From: JBICHM01 sp043101835
Lineage (GTDB): Bacteria; Planctomycetota; Phycisphaerae; Phycisphaerales; UBA1924
Direction of reading: 5' to 3'
Length of the DNA: 5,004 bases
Assembly: GCA_043101835.1 (NCBI GenBank)
Contig: JBICHM010000044.1
Span: forward strand, 1 to 5,004
Below are positions 1-4,053 of the stretch, one piece after another. The notes under the pieces were generated by a model. The model did no database searches. It was not told where the DNA came from and saw only the letters and a program-made list of their open reading frames with translations. The translations under genes and the position numbers were made by a program. The first letter of the stretch is position 1. Each line of letters begins with the position of its first letter.

Positions 1-585
1 ACCGTCCTCGACGCCGTCGACGGCGCGATGTCGCCGACCGACGCCTATCTCAAATCGCTCGTCCCCGCCGAGCAGGAGATCGGGCGCATGTGGCACGCCG
101 GTGAACTCTCCGTCGCCGAGGAGCACTTCGCCACCGCCACCACCGAGCTCGTGCTCAGCCTGCTCTATCCCGGTCTGCCGCGGAAGGAGCCCCACGGTCG
201 CACCTGCATCGTCGCCGGCGCGCAGGGCAACATGCACCGGCTGCCGGTGCGCATCGTCGCCGATTTCCTCGAATGCGACGGCTGGCGCGTGATCGACCTG
301 GGCGTCGATCTGCCGGCGCGCGACATCGCGAAGGCCGCGGCCGACTTCGAGGCCGACCTCGTCTGCCTCTCGGTCACGCTCTCGACGCACCTGCGCCCGG
401 CGCGCGCGGTGATCGAGGCGGTGCGCGCCCACGAGGCCCTCGCCGGCGCGAAGGTGCTCGTGGGCGGGCAGGCCTTCGACGCCGCGCCCGACACCTGGAA
501 GGACCTCGGCGCCGACGCGATGGCGCGTGACATCGCCGAGGCGCAGCGCGCCGCGCGCGAGCTCGTCGGCCTGCCGCCGGTGTGA
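1..585 (+). CDS. Cobalamin (B12)-binding domain protein, CarH-like photosensory signature; 5' partial
   Basis: The frame is open from base 1 and in-frame residues before the first ATG (28) already fit the family's helical domain, so the true start lies upstream. Counting from base 1 (194 residues visible), residues 1-60 form the B12-binding type 2 helical bundle, with W31, E41 and H42 in exact Wx9EH spacing. Residues about 68-190 form the Rossmann-like B12-binding domain: H79 sits where the lower axial histidine of the D/E-x-H-x-x-G motif belongs, followed by LGVD (100-103), the S124 loop and GG (155-156). In CarH the Wx9EH residues pack against adenosylcobalamin and mediate the light response, so a light- or B12-responsive role is inferred. 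The flanking D/E and G of the motif are N and P here. Any N-terminal partner, such as a MerR-type HTH, would be outside the window, so repressor versus stand-alone sensor cannot be decided. Family assignment is confident; ligand and light response are not shown. Confidence 0.88.
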   Translation, partial: TVLDAVDGAMSPTDAYLKSLVPAEQEIGRMWHAGELSVAEEHFATATTELVLSLLYPGLPRKEPHGRTCIVAGAQGNMHRLPVRIVADFLECDGWRVIDLGVDLPARDIAKAAADFEADLVCLSVTLSTHLRPARAVIEAVRAHEALAGAKVLVGGQAFDAAPDTWKDLGADAMARDIAEAQRAARELVGLPPV

Positions 586-596
586 CCCGCGCAGAC

Positions 597-628
597 AGCG
601 GGCCCGCGCGACCGCTCGCCCGGGCCCG
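597..628. terminator. GC-rich palindromic hairpin in convergent gap
   Basis: The 8-mer CGGGCCCG occurs at 599-606 and again at 621-628. It is self-complementary, so the two copies can pair as an 8-bp stem with a 14-nt loop, or each can pair within itself. It lies between the convergent ends of the B12-binding gene (585) and the Hsp20 gene (659), where a bidirectional terminator is expected. No T-run follows on either strand, so it is at best a non-canonical terminator. Confidence 0.35.
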
Positions 629-641
629 TCGTCGGATGCTC

Positions 642-657
642 GCGCTCGCGCGAGCGC
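642..657. terminator. 16-bp perfect palindrome just past the Hsp20 stop
   Basis: GCGCTCGC followed directly by GCGAGCGC is a perfect 16-bp palindrome ending one base before the Hsp20 stop codon (TAA on the minus strand, 661-659). As RNA it would form a 6-bp GC stem with a 4-base loop. The position suits transcription termination or 3'-end protection of the Hsp20 mRNA. The lack of a U-tract keeps the call tentative. Confidence 0.35.
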
Positions 658-658
658 C

Positions 659-1102
659 TTACTTGATGTTCACCTTGCGGGGCGAGGCCTTCGGGCTCTT
701 GGGGATGCGCAGCTCGAGCACGCCGTCGGCGAGGTTCGCCTCCGCGCCGTCCTCGACCACCACGCTCGGCAGCGCCACGCGCCGGCTCACCGAGCCGACG
801 CGCCTCTCACGCCGGTAATAGCGCTCCTTCTTCTCTTCGGTCTCCTCGGTGTGCTCCGCCTTGATGCTGAGCACACCGTCATGGATCTCGATGTCGATGT
901 CCTCACGCCGGAATCCCGGCAGGCTCGCGCGCACATACACGCGCTCAGCGTCCTCCGACACATCGAGGGCGAGCGTGCCCTCTTCGAGCGTCTCGGCCAG
1001 GCCGCCGTTCTGACCCCGACCGAACGGGTCGTTCAGCAGTTCGCTGAACAGTCGCAGCGAGGGCGTGACGAACGGGTCGCGACGGGTGATGACGCCAGTC
1101 AT
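659..1102 (-). CDS. Hsp20 family small heat-shock protein (alpha-crystallin domain)
   Basis: This encodes a 147-residue ATP-independent cytoplasmic holdase that would bind unfolding proteins and keep them refoldable. The short N-terminal arm (1-44) includes the common NDPFG segment (24-28). The alpha-crystallin domain spans about 45-137 and contains LPGFRREDIDIEI (61-73), the conserved ERRVGSVSRRVALP strand (99-112) and the A-x-L-x-x-GVL signature (122-129) that ends the domain. The tail closes with V-N-I, an I/V-x-I/V motif used for oligomer assembly. Length is normal for bacterial class A-type Hsp20. The start at 1102 is preferred over an upstream in-frame ATG at 1135 because a strong Shine-Dalgarno AGGGAGG lies 8 bases before it and family similarity begins after it. 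It is convergent with the B12-binding gene and divergent from the DUF1579 gene. No CIRCE element or clear heat-shock sigma promoter was seen. Confidence 0.95.
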   Translation of the reverse strand: MTGVITRRDPFVTPSLRLFSELLNDPFGRGQNGGLAETLEEGTLALDVSEDAERVYVRASLPGFRREDIDIEIHDGVLSIKAEHTEETEEKKERYYRRERRVGSVSRRVALPSVVVEDGAEANLADGVLELRIPKSPKASPRKVNIK

Positions 1103-1110
1103 GGTGCAGT

Positions 1111-1117
1111 CCTCCCT
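1111..1117 (-). promoter_or_regulatory. Shine-Dalgarno of the Hsp20 gene
   Basis: On the minus strand AGGGAGG lies 8 bases upstream of the ATG at 1102. It decides that start over the ATG at 1135, which would place this ribosome binding site inside the coding sequence. Confidence 0.8.
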
Positions 1118-1285
1118 GTGAACAGTTGTTGTCATCGCCAGGCCCGGATGGCCCGACCTGGAGGCAGGCTGGCAAGCGCGGCGCCAGTCGAGAATCGGCT
1201 TTCAGAAGGGGATTTAGGACGAGATCGGCGGTCAAACGGACGCCCGGATCCGCCCGGGCTGCCAACCTGACGCCCGGCGGCAATG

Positions 1286-1303
1286 AAGTTGGATATTCGA
1301 CTT
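1286..1303. promoter_or_regulatory. 18-bp imperfect palindrome, possible operator
   Basis: The half-sites AAGTTGGAT and ATTCGACTT are inverted copies matching at 7 of 9 positions, with no spacer. The site is the most AT-rich patch in a GC-rich divergent intergenic region, where a dimeric regulator or the promoters might sit. No known operator consensus was recognised, and a chance palindrome of this quality is possible. Confidence 0.25.
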
Positions 1304-1402
1304 GTGTTCGGGTTCCGTCTCGGTGACACTGGGGGTCCGCAATCGCCGGGCGCTGGTGGGGACGCGCGTCCGGGTGGGTCTCTGGATGTCCTCGCCAGCA
1401 AT

Positions 1403-1419
1403 CCGGACCGTAGGTCCGG
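1403..1419 (+). promoter_or_regulatory. 5' UTR hairpin abutting the DUF1579 ribosome binding site
   Basis: CCGGACC, a 3-base loop GTA, then GGTCCGG form a perfect 7-bp, very GC-rich stem-loop. Its last two bases are the first G's of the G-rich Shine-Dalgarno that begins at 1418. On the mRNA it could limit ribosome access or act as a 5' stabiliser; if the transcript starts downstream it is instead a DNA palindrome. The structure is seen; the regulatory role is inferred. Confidence 0.4.
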
Positions 1420-1425
1420 GGGGAG
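1418..1425 (+). promoter_or_regulatory. Shine-Dalgarno of the DUF1579 gene
   Basis: GGGGGGAG lies 8 bases before the ATG at 1434. It supports this start over a further upstream in-frame ATG at 1302, which would add 44 residues ahead of a good signal peptide. Confidence 0.7.
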
Positions 1426-1433
1426 TGTTCACC

Positions 1434-2069
1434 ATGCGTGCAGCCACGATCACCGCAATCGCCGGGGCATTCGTCGCCGGCGTCGTCGCCACCGCCCTCG
1501 TCAACGTCAGCGCCGTCGCCCAGCAGGGCGAGGCGCCCGCCGGCATGCCCGCCGACATGGAGCAGATGTGGGCCGAGTACGCCAAGCTCGGCGAGCCCGG
1601 CGACAAGCACGCCATGCTCGAGCATTTCGTCGGCGACTGGACGGTCACCACCACCATGTCGAGGCCCGGCCTGGAGCCGATGGTCACCGAAGGCACGGCC
1701 ACCACGTCATGGGCGATGGACGGGCGCTGGCTCATCACCAAGCAGCGCGGCGAGATGATGGGTCAGTCCTACCAGGGCATGGGCATGATGGGCCACGACA
1801 ACTTCAAGAACCGCTTCGTGCAGACCTGGTGCGACTCGATGTCCACCGCTTTCTACTACTCCGAGGGCGAAGCGTCGCCGGACGGCAGCGTCTTCTTCTT
1901 CAGCGGCACGATGGACGAGCCCATGATGCAGATGCACGACCGCACCGCGAACTACCTCTACCGCATCGAGTCGGCGGACCGGCACGTCTTCGAGATCCAT
2001 GACCCGGCGCTGCAGGTCGCCGGCATGCCCACGAAGGTCGTCGAGATGGTCTACGAGCGCGCGAACTGA
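1434..2069 (+). CDS. Secreted DUF1579 family protein
   Basis: This 211-residue protein has a signal peptide at 1-29: one basic residue, a hydrophobic core of Ala/Val/Ile (about 4-25) and a likely A-V-A cleavage site before Q30. The mature part matches the DUF1579 pattern. HFVGDWTV (64-71) is the typical opening strand, followed by TATTSWAMDGRWL (88-100), the G-x-G-x-x-G-x-D-x-x segment (115-123) and the W-x-D-S-x-S-T turn (132-138). The family is predicted to form a lipocalin-like beta barrel; its function is unknown. Met is unusually frequent (20 residues), concentrated in MPADMEQM (38-45), EMMGQSYQGMGMMGH (107-121) and MDEPMMQMH (160-168). That could mean metal binding or oxidation tolerance, but this is speculative. 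It is followed by a terminator-like hairpin, so it is probably monocistronic. The start follows the strong ribosome binding site at 1418-1425. Confidence 0.85.
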   Translation: MRAATITAIAGAFVAGVVATALVNVSAVAQQGEAPAGMPADMEQMWAEYAKLGEPGDKHAMLEHFVGDWTVTTTMSRPGLEPMVTEGTATTSWAMDGRWLITKQRGEMMGQSYQGMGMMGHDNFKNRFVQTWCDSMSTAFYYSEGEASPDGSVFFFSGTMDEPMMQMHDRTANYLYRIESADRHVFEIHDPALQVAGMPTKVVEMVYERAN

Positions 2070-2096
2070 CGCGACGATTCCCGATGCGCTGTCGCG
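2070..2096 (+). repeat. Inverted repeat directly after the DUF1579 stop
   Basis: CGCGAC (2070-2075) and GTCGCG (2091-2096) are perfect inverted 6-mers around a 15-base loop, starting at the first base after the TGA. It may add to the terminator-like hairpin just downstream. Alone it is weak evidence. Confidence 0.3.
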
Positions 2097-2099
2097 GGC

Positions 2100-2123
2100 A
2101 CGCGCCGGCGCGTCTTTTCCTTT
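2100..2123 (+). terminator. Intrinsic terminator of the DUF1579 gene
   Basis: The perfect 14-base palindrome ACGCGCCGGCGCGT (2100-2113) can fold as a 5-bp or longer GC stem with a CCGG loop. It is followed at once by the pyrimidine tail CTTTTCCTTT, the most T-rich run in this region. The layout and its location 30 bases after the DUF1579 stop fit a Rho-independent terminator. The tail is interrupted by C, so efficiency is uncertain. Confidence 0.5.
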
Positions 2124-2136
2124 CCGGAACACGCCG

Positions 2137-2709
2137 ATGCCCGCCGAACCAACACGCTGCGCCTGGGCCGCCGGCAGCGATCTCGAAGCCGCGTACCACG
2201 ACGCCGAGTGGGGGGTCCCGCTGCACGACGACCGCGCGCTCTTCGAGTTCCTCGTGCTCGAAGGCGCGCAGGCCGGGCTGAGCTGGCGCACGATCCTGCA
2301 GAAGCGCCCCGCGTACCGGGCCGCATTCTGCAACTTCGACATCCGGCGCGTCGCGCGCATGACCGCGAAGGACCACGCGCGCCTCATGCAGGACGCGGGC
2401 ATCGTTCGGAACCGCGCCAAGATCGCCAGCGCCATCCGCAACGCGCAGGTTGCGATCGAGATCATCGAGGAGGCCGGCTCCCTCGATGCGCACCTCTGGT
2501 CCTTTGTCGGCGGCGTCCCGAAGCAGAACCGCTGGACCACCCACGCCGACATCCCCGCCGAGACCGCCGAGTCGAAGGCCATGAGCCGCGACCTCAAGAA
2601 ACGCGGCATGAACTTCGTCGGCCCCACCATCTGCTACGCCTTCATGCAGGCGACCGGGATGGTCAACGATCACACGACGGATTGCTTCCGGCATGCAAAA
2701 CTGGCTTGA
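2137..2709 (+). CDS. tag: DNA-3-methyladenine glycosylase I (Tag)
   Basis: This 190-residue monofunctional glycosylase excises 3-methyladenine from alkylated DNA, the first step of base-excision repair. Length matches E. coli Tag (187). The zinc-binding set is complete: C8 and H21 in the C-x12-H spacing, and H179 and C183 near the C-terminus, equivalent to E. coli C4, H17, H175 and C179. E42 and W50 in the E-G-A-Q-A-G-L-S-W stretch correspond to the base-recognition Glu38 and Trp46. Further family landmarks are YHDAEWGVP (20-28) and the KKRGMNFVGPTICYAFMQATGMVNDH block. The ATG at 2137 is chosen because the C8-H21 motif follows directly as in the family; an earlier in-frame ATG at 1999 would overlap the DUF1579 gene by 71 bases and add unrelated sequence. 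No good Shine-Dalgarno precedes 2137 (only a weak GGAA), and a terminator-like hairpin lies just upstream. Confidence 0.96.
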   Translation: MPAEPTRCAWAAGSDLEAAYHDAEWGVPLHDDRALFEFLVLEGAQAGLSWRTILQKRPAYRAAFCNFDIRRVARMTAKDHARLMQDAGIVRNRAKIASAIRNAQVAIEIIEEAGSLDAHLWSFVGGVPKQNRWTTHADIPAETAESKAMSRDLKKRGMNFVGPTICYAFMQATGMVNDHTTDCFRHAKLA

Positions 2710-2712
2710 GAG

Positions 2713-2740
2713 ACGCCAGTAGATTCGCAATACTTGGCGT
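2713..2740 (+). terminator. Bulged hairpin after tag, terminator-like without a U-tract
   Basis: ACGCCA plus GTA (2713-2721) pairs with TAC plus TGGCGT (2731-2740), giving 9 pairs interrupted by one bulged T at 2734, around a 9-base loop. It starts four bases after the tag stop codon. No T-run follows, so it may be a weak or factor-assisted terminator, an mRNA 3' stabiliser, or an operator for the gene that starts at 2803. Confidence 0.35.
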
Positions 2741-2771
2741 CAGCGAGCAGGCGCGGCGTATTGGGCGAACG

Positions 2772-2785
2772 CGCTGCGCGCAGCG
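2772..2785 (+). repeat. 14-bp GC palindrome in the leader of the membrane-protein gene
   Basis: CGCTGCG followed by CGCAGCG is a perfect 14-bp palindrome ending six bases before the GGGAG ribosome binding site at 2792-2796. As RNA it would be a 5-bp GC stem with a 4-base loop. GC-rich DNA makes such palindromes fairly often, so a role is uncertain. Confidence 0.25.
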
Positions 2786-2802
2786 TCCTGCGGGAGTGGT
2801 CC

Positions 2803-4029
2803 ATGGATTCGTTGCACCACGGCGACCCGACGCCTGGCGAGCCGGTCGCGTCCGGGCCGCGCCCGTTCGAGGAATCGCCGCCCTTCGAGCCTCGGGGCCC
2901 GTTGCGCTGGGCGATGCTCTGGATTGCGCCGGCTCGGTTCTTCGCAGGTATGCGCGGCAGACACCGCCCGTTCCTGAGCACGTTCGCCATGATCATCGCC
3001 GGTATGGCGGCGATCGCCGATCGGCTCGATTCGGCCCGACTCGCTGCTGAACTCCGCGGCGATCCAAGCCCTGCCGCATCGCAGCAGGCGACATGGCTCG
3101 GCGAATGGTTGACGATCGTGTTCTTCGGCTTCGTAGCGGGCCTCTTCATCTACGGCATCGGCGGCGAATGGCATCGCCTGCGCCTGCGGTTCTGCGCAGT
3201 CAGGAAGCCCGACCCCATCCTGAGCAGACAGGTCTACATTACCGCGCGACTCGTCTTCGCGATCCCGATGCTTATCGCCGTGGTCGCACTGACCGCAACG
3301 TACGCGAGCCCGGACGAGGCCTACCACGACGGGCCGTGGCTGCTTGATTTCGGGCTGCTTGCCACCGCCTTCTGGGCGTCGCTCTCGAACTACCACGGCG
3401 TGCGGGCCACCTTCGATGTGCGCCGTGGGCGCGCGATCTTCTGGTTCGTCGCCCTGCCCTGGGCCTGGTACACCACGCTCGTCGTCGTGTTCGGCGCTCT
3501 GTTCTTCTTTGCGACACCCGACGGTTCGGCGTCGCTGACGCCGCGCCCCTTCCGCGCCGCAACCTGGTCCTTCGACCACCCTGTCGGGTGGCCGATCGAC
3601 ACCGAGCAGCCGGGATACGACCCGGCGAGGTTCCTCCGGATCGTCGCGCATCCGGATGGCTGGATCGAGATCGAGCGATACCACTCCACCGTCACACCGA
3701 GGGAGGAAATCGCCGTGACCCTCGACGCCTACGCCGTCGACTTCGGCCCGATGCGCGACGCCAGCGCCTTCACCGAGTGGGCGGGGCTGTCGGGTGTCGG
3801 GCGCGTCGCGATCGGGCAGTGGGAAGGGCTCCCGCTCAAGTTCCGCGTCTTCGCGACGGCGCTCGACGACGGTGAGATCTTCGAAGTCCGCGAGGGATGG
3901 CTCGTTCGCGACGAAGACGCCGTACAACCCGGCTTCGAGATGATCCGCTCGTCATTCTCGCTGAGGATCTCGCCCGTTCCTGTCGCGCCGGACGCGCCCC
4001 CGTCGAGCACGACCGATCCGCCGTACTGA
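2803..4029 (+). CDS. Multi-pass membrane protein with extracytoplasmic C-terminal domain, function unknown
   Basis: This encodes 408 residues. The N-terminus (1-50) is Pro/Glu-rich and ends in an amphipathic R-F-F-A-G-M segment. Five hydrophobic helices are visible at about 57-73, 102-119, 147-167, 179-197 and 211-236. Basic loops (R51-H54, 123-137, 199-210) and acidic ones (170-177) predict the N-terminus inside and residues 238-408 outside. The membrane half loosely resembles the Yip1/YIF1-type bacterial domain. The C-terminal half begins with a FDHPVGWPID-type strand (257-266) reminiscent of PsbP/DcrB-like (DUF1795) folds, and ends with a low-complexity Pro/Ser/Thr tail. Both resemblances are weak and no catalytic motif is visible. 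The ATG at 2803 is chosen because GGGAG lies 6 bases upstream; an in-frame TTG at 2734 would add 23 residues of poor quality. The nitrilase gene starts 24 bases after the stop, so co-transcription is possible. Confidence 0.75.
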   Translation: MDSLHHGDPTPGEPVASGPRPFEESPPFEPRGPLRWAMLWIAPARFFAGMRGRHRPFLSTFAMIIAGMAAIADRLDSARLAAELRGDPSPAASQQATWLGEWLTIVFFGFVAGLFIYGIGGEWHRLRLRFCAVRKPDPILSRQVYITARLVFAIPMLIAVVALTATYASPDEAYHDGPWLLDFGLLATAFWASLSNYHGVRATFDVRRGRAIFWFVALPWAWYTTLVVVFGALFFFATPDGSASLTPRPFRAATWSFDHPVGWPIDTEQPGYDPARFLRIVAHPDGWIEIERYHSTVTPREEIAVTLDAYAVDFGPMRDASAFTEWAGLSGVGRVAIGQWEGLPLKFRVFATALDDGEIFEVREGWLVRDEDAVQPGFEMIRSSFSLRISPVPVAPDAPPSSTTDPPY

Positions 4030-4041
4030 GACGCCCCTCCG

Positions 4042-4047
4042 TACACT
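4042..4047 (+). promoter_or_regulatory. Possible -10 box of a leaderless nitrilase transcript
   Basis: TACACT fits the TANNNT form of a -10 element and ends six bases before the GTG start at 4054, the spacing at which transcription would begin on the start codon itself. The 24-base gap before the nitrilase has no purine-rich Shine-Dalgarno, which agrees with leaderless translation. No -35 element is recognisable, so this may be chance. Confidence 0.25.
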
Positions 4048-4053
4048 GCGCCC

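Larger units (their letters stand above)
1103..1433. other. Divergent intergenic region between Hsp20 and DUF1579 genes
   Basis: These 331 bases hold no gene I can support. They must contain the promoters of both divergent genes, but no convincing -35/-10 pair stands out on either strand. Visible structure is the Hsp20 ribosome binding site (1111-1117), a palindromic CGGATCCG inside a GC-rich stretch near 1246-1253, an AT-richer 18-bp imperfect palindrome (1286-1303), a 7-bp perfect hairpin (1403-1419), and the DUF1579 ribosome binding site (1418-1425). Short open frames crossing it lack ribosome binding sites and family resemblance. Confidence 0.6.

Noticed and set aside
1103..1135. Longer Hsp20 start at 1135
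   Set aside because: It would bury the strong AGGGAGG ribosome binding site inside the coding sequence and add 11 residues outside family similarity.
527..1270. Plus-strand open frame across the B12 gene end and opposite Hsp20
   Set aside because: It is antisense to a clear Hsp20 gene with a strong ribosome binding site, and its composition is that of a shadow frame.
1103..1433. CIRCE (HrcA operator) or RpoH-type promoter upstream of Hsp20
   Set aside because: No TTAGCACTC/GAGTGCTAA pair and no CTTGAA with a properly spaced CCCCAT box could be found. A TTGACC at the right orientation lacks a -10 partner at a usable distance.
1707..2630. 307-codon minus-strand open frame spanning the DUF1579 end and tag
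   Set aside because: It crosses two well-supported plus-strand genes and shows no family resemblance.
2740..3927. 395-codon minus-strand open frame opposite the membrane-protein gene
   Set aside because: Arg/Asp/Glu-rich composition typical of antisense GC-rich frames, no recognisable domain, and no ribosome binding site. The plus-strand frame has a ribosome binding site and coherent membrane topology.
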